NCBI RefSeq assembly: GCF_900101875.1
Contig: NZ_FNAI01000001.1
Span: 124,001-188,000 of the forward strand
DNA length: 64,000 nt
DNA from: Mucilaginibacter pineti
GTDB taxonomy: Bacteria; Bacteroidota; Bacteroidia; Sphingobacteriales; Sphingobacteriaceae
Direction of reading: 5' to 3'
The notes beneath the pieces were generated by a model. The model did no database searches, was not told where the DNA came from, and saw only the letters and a program-made list of their open reading frames with translations. Below are positions 54,874-63,648 of the stretch, piece after piece. Position 1 is the stretch's first letter, and every line of letters begins with the position of its first letter. The position numbers and the translations under genes were made by a program.

Positions 54874-55650
54874 TTAGTTATATAACTCCTGCTCATCCGT
54901 ATAATAAGTTTTTCTCGATGCTTCATTTATTTTAATCTCAGCACCTTTGGGGCTATGCGTTTTCTTTGAATTGTGGATTAGCATAAAATCCCTTACCTCG
55001 CCGTTAATAATATCTGGGTTTGATTTGAGGATAGCTTTTTCTGCATCATTCAAAACCGTGTGGATTTTTTCTACCAGTGCTTTAATTTTGTCTTCCGGTA
55101 TTTTATTACTTACCGAAAAAGGAGAGATACCAGCATGCCATAGGATCTCGTCGGCATACGCGTTACCTATACCACGAATGATCTTTTGATCGAGCAGGAT
55201 AGTTTTAATGTTAGTTTTTTTCTTTTGGAGGATAGGGGTGAGATAGTGAACGCCTGCCTCTTTTGATAATGCATCTGGCGATTCCTTTTCGCCGGGATTT
55301 AGCGTTGGATTGGCAATTCCTTGAAAGTCAGTCAGCACTAAGCCACTATTGTCTGTAAAATGCAATTCGATGATAGGGTATTTGTTCTCATTTTTGCCAT
55401 CAAACAAAAAAAGTTTTCCATGCAGCATCAGGTGCAACGAAAGGATGTCGCCTTTGCTGAATTTTATATAGAGTTCTTTTCCTTCACGATAAACCTTGTC
55501 GAGTTTTTGACCTTCAAGCGTGTCTTTTAACTCCTTATGGGTTACATTAAGCTTTTTAGCGTTTATTATAACCACTTCCTTAATGGTTTTTCCGGATAGT
55601 TTTTTATCTAAATTATAGCTGAAAGCTTGCAGATCGGGTAATTCGGGCAT
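54874..55650 (-). CDS. Formamidopyrimidine/endonuclease VIII-type DNA glycosylase with a zincless finger
   Basis: 258 residues. The mature N-terminus PELPD supplies the catalytic Pro 2 and Glu 3; the basic REGKELYIKF holds the conserved Lys near 58; the helix-two-turn-helix IRGIGNAYADEILWHAGISP follows. The usual C-terminal four-Cys zinc finger is replaced: THSPKGAEIKI and ASRKTYYTDEQ keep the finger Arg and beta-hairpin pattern but have no Cys. It is therefore a 'zincless finger' member like NEIL1 or plant Fpg. Role: removal of oxidised bases with beta/delta elimination. Confidence 0.88.
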   Translation of the reverse strand: MPELPDLQAFSYNLDKKLSGKTIKEVVIINAKKLNVTHKELKDTLEGQKLDKVYREGKELYIKFSKGDILSLHLMLHGKLFLFDGKNENKYPIIELHFTDNSGLVLTDFQGIANPTLNPGEKESPDALSKEAGVHYLTPILQKKKTNIKTILLDQKIIRGIGNAYADEILWHAGISPFSVSNKIPEDKIKALVEKIHTVLNDAEKAILKSNPDIINGEVRDFMLIHNSKKTHSPKGAEIKINEASRKTYYTDEQELYN

Positions 55651-55696
55651 GGTAGTTTGTGTTTTATAAATTAACCAAATATAAACTGATAAGTTT

Positions 55697-56596
55697 TTAG
55701 TTCACGCGCTGATGTTCGTTTGCCCTGCCAAAGCCAACGGTATCCCGGTAACCCTGCGGTGAAACATCGGCATTGGTTTTGAAAAAGCGACTAAAGTAGT
55801 ATTCGTCCTCGTAACCCAGGTTCCACGCTATTTCCTTAACCGGCTTGTTGGTTAAATAAAGTTCGCGCTTGGCTTCAATAATAATACGCTCGGCAATGAG
55901 GTTGCTGATGGTTTTATTAAAATGGGTTTTGGTGATCTTTGCCAACGCCTTGGCCGATATATTAAGCATATCCGCATAATTGCTTGCGCTATGCTTTGTT
56001 TTATAATTTTCCTCAATGGCCTCCTTTAAATCCTGTAGAATATACGGCTCTTTATTTGCCATATCGGGCTTTTGCTCAAGTTCTTGTTGTTCAGTTTTTA
56101 AGCGGGAGGCCGTGATCAGGAATATTTTGAGATACGATACCAGGATCTCGTACTGCGCTAATCCTTTGTTCGGAATTTCGGCTTTTACCAGGCTGATGAT
56201 ATTATTAAAGGTAGCGGCGCTGGTTGCATCAACCTTTACATAGGGCGGATGGTAAATATTATTAAACAAAACCCCGCTGCATGATACCTCTTTATGATGT
56301 TTGTGAATGCAAAAAAAATCGGGATGAAACTGAATGGCCACACCACTTAATGCCTGTTCTTCCGCTAACATAAATGGTTGGTACGGGGCAAATGCCAAAA
56401 GCGTATTTTGCACGACGTCATATTCAGAAAAATCGGACTTTAATTTTCCGTCACCTTCCTTGATCCAGATAATCGAGAAGTAGTTATTTCGTTGCAAATG
56501 GTCAAAATAGCTGTTATCCTCAAAAAAGAATAGTTTAAAGGCAAGGTTGCCATTTACAGGATCGGTAAGGGTAAATGTATTTTGAGCCTCGGTCAT
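55697..56596 (-). CDS. AraC-family transcriptional regulator
   Basis: 299 residues. An N-terminal cupin-like domain (SIIWIKEGDGKLKSDFSEYD) and a C-terminal pair of helix-turn-helices (YADMLNISAKALAKITKTHF; VKEIAWNLGYEDEYYFSRFF), the AraC signature. It sits 3 bp after a PNPOx-like gene and probably regulates the small cluster 55697-57639. Ligand unknown. Confidence 0.9.
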   Translation of the reverse strand: MTEAQNTFTLTDPVNGNLAFKLFFFEDNSYFDHLQRNNYFSIIWIKEGDGKLKSDFSEYDVVQNTLLAFAPYQPFMLAEEQALSGVAIQFHPDFFCIHKHHKEVSCSGVLFNNIYHPPYVKVDATSAATFNNIISLVKAEIPNKGLAQYEILVSYLKIFLITASRLKTEQQELEQKPDMANKEPYILQDLKEAIEENYKTKHSASNYADMLNISAKALAKITKTHFNKTISNLIAERIIIEAKRELYLTNKPVKEIAWNLGYEDEYYFSRFFKTNADVSPQGYRDTVGFGRANEHQRVN

Positions 56597-56599
56597 TAT

Positions 56600-57211
56600 C
56601 TATTGTTCTAATTGTGCTTTTAGAGCTGCGTTCTCTTGTCTAAGTTTATTGATATAGTCATGCTGAGCTGCAAATTCCTGCTGTATTTCTTCAAGCGTGT
56701 ATCTTGGTGTAATATGCTGAGGGCAATTCCAATCGTAGGCAACAACTTTTAATAAAAATATCCGTTCGGCGTGAAACTTATAATCCGGAAGATCAAGTTT
56801 TTCATAAAGTTCGGGGTTTTCATCTATGGATAAAATACTGGCTTCGGCAAATATTTTTAACCTTGCCTTAGCCGCCTGATCTAATAAAAATAAGGCTACT
56901 TTATTATGAGTTGCCAGGTTGCCCGCAGATATGTATTGCCTGTTTCCACCAAAATCAATAAATGCTAATGTTTCATGATCCAATACTTTTAAAAAGCCCA
57001 TAGGACCGCCGCGAAACTGGACATATGGAAAACCACTTTCACTAATGGTTGCCATATAAAAATTATCCTGATGAGCTATAAAATCCTTTTCGTCTTCTGT
57101 TAGGCCATCCGTATACCGATGTTGTTCCATGCGGCCATAGCTTGCGCGGCTGCCATAACGTACCTGAAAGTCCTTTACGGCATCGGTAAAGGCAATTTTT
57201 GGATAGTTCAT
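56600..57211 (-). CDS. Pyridoxamine 5'-phosphate oxidase-like flavin-binding protein
   Basis: 203 residues. FYMATISESGFPYVQFRGGP and TLAFIDFGGNRQYISAGNLA match the split-barrel FMN fold of the PNPOx-like superfamily; a C-terminal coiled-coil-like tail (DYINKLRQENAALKAQLEQ) is added. Probably a flavin or F420-type reductase rather than true PdxH. Middle gene of a compact cluster: 11 bp after the DUF1348 gene, 3 bp before the AraC gene. Confidence 0.82.
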   Translation of the reverse strand: MNYPKIAFTDAVKDFQVRYGSRASYGRMEQHRYTDGLTEDEKDFIAHQDNFYMATISESGFPYVQFRGGPMGFLKVLDHETLAFIDFGGNRQYISAGNLATHNKVALFLLDQAAKARLKIFAEASILSIDENPELYEKLDLPDYKFHAERIFLLKVVAYDWNCPQHITPRYTLEEIQQEFAAQHDYINKLRQENAALKAQLEQ

Positions 57212-57222
57212 GATCTGTTTGT

Positions 57223-57639
57223 TTATAGAAGTTTACGATCGGCTTCGGCAATGGGCATATCATTTATGCTGGCAAATCTTTTTTGCATATAGCCATCTTC
57301 ATCAAACTCCCAAAGCTCGTTTCCATAACTGCGGAACCACTGCCCGCTGTGGTCATGCCATTCATACTCAAACCTTACAGCCATGCGGTTTCCGCGAAAA
57401 CCCCAGAGTTCTTTTTTTAGTTTGTAATCCAATTCTTTTTCCCATTTGGCTTTCAAAAAATGTTTTACCTCTTCGCGGCCGTTAATGAAATCTGTGCGAT
57501 TGCGCCATTCTGTATCAATGGTATAGGCAAGACAAACTTTTTCCGGGTCGCGGGTATTCCAGGCATCTTCAGCAGCCTGTACTTTTTGAAGCGCGGTTTC
57601 CTCGTTAAAAGGAGGTAGGGGATAGCGTTTGTTTTCCAT
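57223..57639 (-). CDS. DUF1348 (NTF2-like fold) protein
   Basis: 138 residues. [20 protein letters not shown] and [27 protein letters not shown] are characteristic of DUF1348, small NTF2/SnoaL-like alpha+beta barrels of unknown enzymatic role. First gene of the cluster with the PNPOx-like and AraC genes. Confidence 0.85.
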   Translation of the reverse strand: MENKRYPLPPFNEETALQKVQAAEDAWNTRDPEKVCLAYTIDTEWRNRTDFINGREEVKHFLKAKWEKELDYKLKKELWGFRGNRMAVRFEYEWHDHSGQWFRSYGNELWEFDEDGYMQKRFASINDMPIAEADRKLL

Positions 57640-57686
57640 GATAGTATTATTAAAGTATTGATAAAGTTAAACAGAAATAAAAGGCG

Positions 57687-57740
57687 ATTATAAAGAAACA
57701 AGAGATAGGATTTTTCTATGACCACTTGTTTCTTTATAAT
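57687..57740. other. 16-bp perfect inverted repeat upstream of the DUF1348 cluster
   Basis: ATTATAAAGAAACAAG and its exact complement (57725-57740) are separated by 22 bp that hold a smaller ATAGGA/TCTAT pair. It lies between the AhpD-like stop (57758) and the DUF1348 start (57639). It may terminate the former or act as operator or leader hairpin for the latter. Confidence 0.55.
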
Positions 57741-57757
57741 GTACCTCAATTCAGGAA

Positions 57758-58312
57758 TTATGCTTCTACAGAATTATGTGCCCTTACAACCGGGAAGTCA
57801 ATTTCTGTTTGGGCTGTATTATTGAAATAGTTGGTGAAAACATTTAAAGCTACGTGCGCTACAATTTCGCCTATTTCGCCATCGGTATAACCCGCGGCTT
57901 TAACAGTATTTACATCAGCGTCGCTCACGAGGCCGTTTTTGGCAACCAAAGCGGCGGCAAACTTTAAAGCGGCATCGGTTTTGGCGTCTGCATTATTTAT
58001 GTTGCGGGCGTTATTAATAGTGTTTGCATCAATATGGACCAGTTTTTCGCCTATATAGGTGTGTGCTGACAAACAGTAATCACAATTGTTTTTTTCAGAT
58101 ATTGCGAGAGCTAACAATTCGCCGGTTTTTGCGCCGAGCTTACCGTGGGCTAATAATCCGCTTAAACTAAGGTAGCTTTCCAGCACAACGGGCGAGTTAC
58201 CCATTGTACGCATCATATTTGGTATTACGCCTAATTTGCTTTTTACAGCGTTAAATAATTCTTGTGTTTTGCCTGTGGCTTCATCAGGACTTAAAGCTTT
58301 TAAACGTGACAT
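57758..58312 (-). CDS. Carboxymuconolactone decarboxylase/AhpD-family protein
   Basis: 184 residues from the ATG at 58312 (MSRLKALSPDEATGKT); an upstream in-frame start adds 18 residues without conserved content. The motif EKNNCDYCLSAHT is the CxxC-xxx-H peroxidatic site of AhpD-like alkylhydroperoxidases, with a Glu just upstream. Likely a thiol peroxidase-type stress protein. The gene is separate from the DUF1348 cluster. Confidence 0.85.
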   Translation of the reverse strand: MSRLKALSPDEATGKTQELFNAVKSKLGVIPNMMRTMGNSPVVLESYLSLSGLLAHGKLGAKTGELLALAISEKNNCDYCLSAHTYIGEKLVHIDANTINNARNINNADAKTDAALKFAAALVAKNGLVSDADVNTVKAAGYTDGEIGEIVAHVALNVFTNYFNNTAQTEIDFPVVRAHNSVEA

Positions 58313-58419
58313 TGTTTTGTGTTTTAATTGTGTCGTTATTGACAATACAAATGTGCACACAAGCATAATCCCGCAACATGGATGAATTACGTTAGTGCAT
58401 GGACAATTTTCCCTGACGA

Positions 58420-59469
58420 CTAAATCATGAATTTTTTATACCAGTTAATTGCCTGCTCAACCGCCTTTGTTTGGGCGATATTTAGTTTACCAAATAAATT
58501 TAAGCTGACATTAACTGTAGTGGTTTTAACCGTACGTTTCCAGGTGCCAACAACCTGGTTGTCAACAACAATTGCCGGATCGAAGATTACGCGCCGGGCC
58601 TGCTGCAAGTATTTTGAGTTAACAATAGCGTCACGATTTTTATAAGCAATTGCAAATTCATCAAAAGCGGGTAGTAAATAAGCAGTTGCCTTTTTATCAG
58701 CGATAAGTTCAACATTGTAAGGCATCCAATAAGTTTTCCCGTCGATAGCCTCATTAACAAGTTGATGCCTTACATTTTGTAAACCAATGTTTGCGTCTGT
58801 AACGGTGATGCCGGCCCAGGTGGCAAAATCATGAATTGTAGCTGGCCCGCGGCTTTTAAAATAGCCATCGGCCAATTTGGTCAGGGCTTCTTCGTGCGTT
58901 AATGTTGGGTAAGATGGTGCTCTTTCATCAAGCAAGGCATAGGTGAATTGTTTGCCAACTTTAGCGCCATTGCAAATTATGGCATCCAATTCGGCATGCA
59001 TGAGTAATAAGGTAAGTCTTAGCTCGTCTGTAGCTATGTCATTGTTTTGCAGGGCGGTTACAATTTCTGATCGCGTTAGCTGCTTGTTACCCTGAAGTGT
59101 ATTTACAAATACCTCTTTGCTTTTACTAAATACTTTGTAGTCTAATTCATACTTTTTATACATACCGGCGTTAACGGCGTTTATTCGTGGTGCCGAAAGC
59201 GTCAGGATCTAGCGAATATTTTCGGGCGAAACAAAATGCCATGTTGGTCTTAATAAGTGTGTACGGAGTATTTTACCATCTGTAATAGCCTGCTCAACAA
59301 TTGTATCGCTTGCATTTTGCATCCGCAGACCAACGGCCCATTTTGCACCTGCGTAATCCTGCGCCTGCATAGCTACCATATATTTCACAACATCTTCTGG
59401 CTGTTGTAATTGGGGATGATGAATTTGCTGGTTTACGATGCGTTTATGAGCTATTGTGTTTTCTTTCAT
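58420..59469 (-). pseudogene. Winged-helix DNA-binding protein (HTH_42 type), interrupted by one in-frame amber codon
   Basis: Reading from the ATG at 59469 (MKENTIAHKRIVNQQI) the frame runs through HLLRPTWHFVSPENIR to a TAG at 59209-59211. It then continues in the same frame as ILTLSAPRINAVN and on to 58420, ending in a normal HTH_42 C-terminus. The full frame is 349 codons plus a stop, the usual family length. At the amber position the family normally has Trp (IRW), so one TGG-to-TAG change explains it. No other frameshift or stop is present. It may be a recent nonsense mutation, a sequencing error, or two separately translated pieces (59469-59209 and 59163-58420). Confidence 0.82.
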
Positions 59470-59538
59470 TGTAAATGGCTTACTAATTGTAAATTTAACG
59501 CGCAGGATTGACAACTGTCTGTCAGCAACTAATATAAT

Positions 59539-59682
59539 ATGAATAAAATAAGACCCGCATTTTTTGTAGGAGGTTTGCTAATCGGTATTGTAATTGGCAC
59601 CATATTACACAGTTTAAAGGTTGGTATAGCTATTGGCGTATTTTTGGGTGTTGCCATTACAGCAAGGGATCTTACGCGTTAA
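59539..59682 (+). CDS. 47-residue membrane peptide
   Basis: 47 residues: MNKIRPAFF, then two Gly-rich hydrophobic segments (about 9-24 and 28-41, VGIAIGVFLGVAITA), then a basic end ARDLTR. It looks like a two-helix hairpin membrane peptide. It is divergent from the interrupted winged-helix gene. No family recognised; coding status is inferred from the hydrophobic pattern and clean start/stop. Confidence 0.5.
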   Translation: MNKIRPAFFVGGLLIGIVIGTILHSLKVGIAIGVFLGVAITARDLTR

Positions 59683-59781
59683 TGAAATCCACTTAAGTTG
59701 GAAAATGCTATATAAACATATTTAAATCCGAACAATTTTTTAACTGGCTTGTAATAACAATAACTAAAATTTATTACAGAT

Positions 59782-60126
59782 ATGATTCGCACAGTAAGCC
59801 ACAGCATCAAAAAAGACAACGGAACGGCCACTAATATCATCATTGAACCTGTACTAACGCAATCGGCAAGTAACGGGTTAGATTTTACCGGCGTTTACAC
59901 ACTTTATAAAGATACCGACGCACACGAATATCACCTGCTTGATATCCAGGAAATAGCACCTGAGATAGGGGATAGCCTACCTTTGGTAGATGATAAAAAG
60001 AACCCCGATTTTTTAGGCCGTATCGTCATCAAAGGCGATAATTCAAACTGGGAGTATACCGGTGGTACACTTACACCAGATGAGCAAAGCCAGCTTATTT
60101 CCTACATACAAAGCGCTGATCGCTAA
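59782..60126 (+). CDS. Small cytosolic protein of unknown function
   Basis: 114 residues, no signal or membrane segment, acidic. Beta-rich N-terminal half (NIIIEPVLTQSASNGLDFTGVYTLYKD) and a helical end (LTPDEQSQLISYIQSAD). No family assigned. Preceded by an AT-rich leader; followed by 103 bp without features. Confidence 0.6.
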   Translation: MIRTVSHSIKKDNGTATNIIIEPVLTQSASNGLDFTGVYTLYKDTDAHEYHLLDIQEIAPEIGDSLPLVDDKKNPDFLGRIVIKGDNSNWEYTGGTLTPDEQSQLISYIQSADR

Positions 60127-60229
60127 CGATTCGTGTTGATTTAGTAAGGCCCTTTTTGGTTTCTGCTATAATTCTGATGCTGACTATCCATGATTTTGCA
60201 TAATTTTGATGCTTTAATGATTAAAGATA

Positions 60230-60691
60230 TTGTATTCAAAAGACGAGGCATCCCAAATTAAACAGGCATTCTGGACAGCATTCGGGCAATATATAGCTCC
60301 GCAACTATCGGCGGATGGCCTCAGAACCAACTGGATAAATTATAAAACCGGCATAAGGCACCTGAGCTTTAAAATGCAGGCAGATAAACGTTCGGCATAT
60401 ATTGCTATAGAGATTGCTCATCCCGATACTTGTATCCAGGAACTCATGTTTGAGCAGTTTAAAGAACTGAAAAATGTATTGAAATCAACCGTCAATGAAG
60501 ATTGGGAATGGCAATTGCACACGGTTGATGAAAGCCACAAAACCATTAGCCGTATTTATAAAGAGTTGCCCAACATCAGCATTTTTAACCGTAACGACTG
60601 GCCCGCGCTAATCTCTTTTTTTAAACCCCGTATCATCGCCCTTGATGAGTTCTGGAGCATAGCCCAATATAGCTTTGAGGTGTTTAAATAG
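60230..60691 (+). CDS. DUF4268-domain protein
   Basis: 153 residues with a TTG start, chosen because the family N-terminus MYS(K/R)(D/E)EA..I(K/R)QxFW begins exactly there. TNWINYKTGIRHLSFKMQAD and EWQLHTVDE fit DUF4268, a fold related to nuclease-like domains but of unknown role when it stands alone. An inverted word repeat follows directly after the stop. Confidence 0.75.
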   Translation: MYSKDEASQIKQAFWTAFGQYIAPQLSADGLRTNWINYKTGIRHLSFKMQADKRSAYIAIEIAHPDTCIQELMFEQFKELKNVLKSTVNEDWEWQLHTVDESHKTISRIYKELPNISIFNRNDWPALISFFKPRIIALDEFWSIAQYSFEVFK

Positions 60692-60840
60692 ATGTGCAGA
60701 TTTCAAATGTGCAGATTATAGATTTCAGATATGCAGATGAAAAACTATCTGAATAATCAATTGATTATTGGTATTATCTTGATCTAAATCCGCATTCCCA
60801 CAATCTGCACATTTGAAATCTATAATCTGCATATCTGCCT
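60692..60840. repeat. Inverted word repeat after the DUF4268 gene
   Basis: Words ATGTGCAGATT, TATAGATTTCA and ATATGCAGAT on the left face their complements on the right. The best pair is an 18-bp perfect match, TGCAGATTATAGATTTCA (60710-60727) with 60814-60831. It begins at the base after the stop codon. The remaining 120 bp to the next gene are AT-rich without a clear motif. Confidence 0.75.
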
Positions 60841-60964
60841 TCTATCTACAAATCGTATCAATAACTCCACAAATTGATACATTCTTTTAAAATCGATTTT
60901 TATTTAAAGGAAAATGTAAATATTTACAATTCATTAACCTTTAAATTAAACATTTATAAATAAC

Positions 60965-63427
60965 ATGAAGAGGTTTCCTTTAACCGTATGTCTTGCTCTT
61001 GCCGGCTTTTTGGCCAAAGGGCAGGTTACAAAAGCCCCGGCTTACCCGCTGATTACGCACAATCCTTATTTTAGCATTTGGTCTTTTACCGATGATCTGA
61101 ATGAATCAACAACCCACCATTGGACAGGTAAAGACCAATCATTAATTGGTTTAATAAAGGTTGATGGAGAAGTTTACCGTTTTATGGGTAAAGAGCCTGC
61201 TTCATACAAAACCGTACTGGCTGCTGCCGATGAAAAACCGTATACCTGTAAATTTACCGAAGCTGCACCAGGTGCAAACTGGGCCGACGTTAAATTTGAC
61301 GATAGTAACTGGAAAACTACAACAGCGCCTTTCAGCGACGATAAAAACTTAGGTAAAACCGTTTGGACAAGCCGTGACCTTTGGGTTCGCAGAACTTTCA
61401 CTTATAGCAAAGCAGATATCAATAAGTTGTACTTGAAACTTCACCATGATGATGAAGCAGAAGTATTCCTTAACGGCGAAAAAATCAATGCAACCAGCGG
61501 CGCCAATGGCGATCTGATCATTATGCCGCTTAAGGATGATGTTGCAAGCAAACTAAAAGAGGGCGAAAACGTACTTGCTTTACATTGTACTAACACGGGT
61601 GGTGGTGCATACCTTGATGCTGGCCTGGTAGATGAACTAAAACCAACCGACCATGCCGAAATTAAAGTTGCTAAACAAACCAGTGTTGTTATTACCGCTA
61701 CGCAAACTATCTACAAATTTAAATGTGGCGATGCAGACCTTCAGGTTACCTTCACTTCACCGTTGTTGATGAATAATCTTGCCGTACTTTCAAGGCCGGT
61801 TAGTTACGTTACTTATTCTGTAAAATCAAATAACAGCAAACAGCATAATGTACAGGTTTACCTAAGCGCATCAACAGATATCGCGCGTAATACGCCGATG
61901 CAGAAAATAACCACTGAGAAATATGCGAGCAATACTTTATCTATACTAAAAGCAGGTACGGTAGAGCAGCCTATCCTGCAAAAAAGGGGGGATGATCTGC
62001 GTATCGATTGGGGATATATGTACGTTGCCGCTCCAAAAACAGCCAACGCATTACAATATGTTACCACCGGTGCCGAAGCTGTTGGCGCGTTCTTTAAAGG
62101 TGAAACTAAGTCTACTGCTAAAGAAGGTACTAACCTGGTTTTAAACACAGTAGTTCCTTTTGGTAAAGTAGGTAAAGTTGCTGTTGAAAAATTTATTGAG
62201 CTTGGTTATGATGATATTAATCCGGTTCAGTATTTCCACACCAATTTAAAACCGTGGTGGCAAACTGCCCAGATCAAAACCATTGAGCAGGTGCTTACAA
62301 AAGCTGCATCTGATTACCCGGTTGTAATGAAAAACTCCGAAGCATTTAGTGCTTTGATGTACAGGGATGCTGAAAAAGCTGGTGGCGAAAAATATGCTAA
62401 GTTATGTGCTTTGGCCTATCGCCAGGCAATTTCTGCCCATGCATTGGTTAAGAGTCCACAAGGCGAGATCTTATTTTTGTCGAAAGAGAACTTTAGTAAT
62501 GGCTCTATCAACACAGTTGATGTTACTTATCCATCAGCTCCGTTATTCCTTATTTACAACCAAAGCCTGCTTAAAGGTATGCTTAACGGGATCTTCTACT
62601 TCAGCGAATCGGGCAAGTTTGCGCATAATTTCGCCGCGCATGATCTTGGTACTTATCCAATTGCCAACGGCCAAACCTATGGAGAAGGTATGCCGGTTGA
62701 AGAATCTGGTAACATGATGATACTTACTGCTGCTATTGTTAAAGCAGATGGTAACGCGTTATATGCAAAAAAACACTGGAAGGTATTAACCACCTGGGCA
62801 GAATACCTGAGCAAAGAGGGCGGCGATCCAGCTAACCAGCTTTGTACAGACGATTTTGCAGGTCACCTGGCACGTAACGCTAATTTATCTGCCAAAGCTA
62901 TTGTTGGTGTGGGGGCGTATGCTCACATGGCCGAGTTACTTGGCGATAAAGCCACTGCTACTAAATATAAGGCAAGGGCAAAAGAAATGGCCGCAGCATG
63001 GATGCAAATGGCTGATGCAGGCGATCATTATTCATTAGTATTTGATAAAAAAGATACCTGGAGCCAGAAATATAACATTGTTTGGGATAGAATTTTAGGT
63101 TTAAATATCTTCCCGCAATCGGTTTATGACCGCGAGGTTAAATTTTACCTTACCAAACAAAACGAATTTGGTATACCTTTAGATAGCCGCAGAACTTACA
63201 CCAAAAGCGACTGGATCATCTGGACAGCTACTTTAGCTAAAAATGAGGCCGACTTCAAAGCACTGGCTAACCCCGTATATAAATATGCTGAAGAAACGCC
63301 TACCCGCGTACCACTAAGTGATTGGCATGAAACAACCGACGGTAAACAAGTTGGTTTCCAGGCCCGTAGTGTAGTTGGTGGTTACTTTATAAAATTACTT
63401 CAACAAAAATGGGCTGTGAAAAAATAA
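60965..63427 (+). CDS. Exported DUF4965/DUF5127/DUF1793 'glutaminase-like' hydrolase
   Basis: 820 residues with a signal peptide (cut near AKG/QV at about 20). An N-terminal DUF4964-like segment (PAYPLITHNPYFSIWSFTDD) is followed by an inserted beta-sandwich (about 85-215, WADVKFDDSNWKTTTAPFSD, LYLKLHHDDEAEVFLNGEKI) like the sugar-binding domain of GH2 enzymes. Then come DUF5127, DUF4965 and the six-hairpin-like DUF1793 region with WDRILGLNIFP and SRRTYTKSDWIIWTA. Fungal relatives are called glutaminase A, but in Bacteroidota this family is more likely a glycoside hydrolase acting in the periplasm. Substrate unknown. Confidence 0.85.
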   Translation: MKRFPLTVCLALAGFLAKGQVTKAPAYPLITHNPYFSIWSFTDDLNESTTHHWTGKDQSLIGLIKVDGEVYRFMGKEPASYKTVLAAADEKPYTCKFTEAAPGANWADVKFDDSNWKTTTAPFSDDKNLGKTVWTSRDLWVRRTFTYSKADINKLYLKLHHDDEAEVFLNGEKINATSGANGDLIIMPLKDDVASKLKEGENVLALHCTNTGGGAYLDAGLVDELKPTDHAEIKVAKQTSVVITATQTIYKFKCGDADLQVTFTSPLLMNNLAVLSRPVSYVTYSVKSNNSKQHNVQVYLSASTDIARNTPMQKITTEKYASNTLSILKAGTVEQPILQKRGDDLRIDWGYMYVAAPKTANALQYVTTGAEAVGAFFKGETKSTAKEGTNLVLNTVVPFGKVGKVAVEKFIELGYDDINPVQYFHTNLKPWWQTAQIKTIEQVLTKAASDYPVVMKNSEAFSALMYRDAEKAGGEKYAKLCALAYRQAISAHALVKSPQGEILFLSKENFSNGSINTVDVTYPSAPLFLIYNQSLLKGMLNGIFYFSESGKFAHNFAAHDLGTYPIANGQTYGEGMPVEESGNMMILTAAIVKADGNALYAKKHWKVLTTWAEYLSKEGGDPANQLCTDDFAGHLARNANLSAKAIVGVGAYAHMAELLGDKATATKYKARAKEMAAAWMQMADAGDHYSLVFDKKDTWSQKYNIVWDRILGLNIFPQSVYDREVKFYLTKQNEFGIPLDSRRTYTKSDWIIWTATLAKNEADFKALANPVYKYAEETPTRVPLSDWHETTDGKQVGFQARSVVGGYFIKLLQQKWAVKK

Positions 63428-63624
63428 GAATCAAGAAGTAAGAGTCAAGATTTAAGACTCTATCTTCATCTCGTCATTGCGAGGAACGAAGCAATCCCCA
63501 ACTGTGCAGAACAACTCTGCAAACCGGCGATTGCTTCGTTCCTCGCAATGACGTTTTTGTTTTACGGCTTTACATACCTATATAAATTTCTTTGTCTTGA
63601 TTCTTAACTCTTGACTCTTGATTC
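63428..63624. repeat. Inverted word repeat enclosing a 25-bp palindromic REP-like element
   Basis: Outer words GAATCAAGAAGTAAGAGTCAAGA (63428-63450) are mirrored by TCTTGATTCTTAACTCTTGA and CTTGATTC (63595-63624). Inside lies an 82-bp element with perfect 25-bp arms (63472-63496 and 63529-63553), beginning CGTCATTGCGAGGAACGAAG; its loop holds TGCAG-AACAACT-CTGCA. The inner element belongs to a REP-like type seen in many bacterial genomes. Confidence 0.8.
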
Positions 63625-63648
63625 TTTTTCCCTATTTTTAGTATATCA

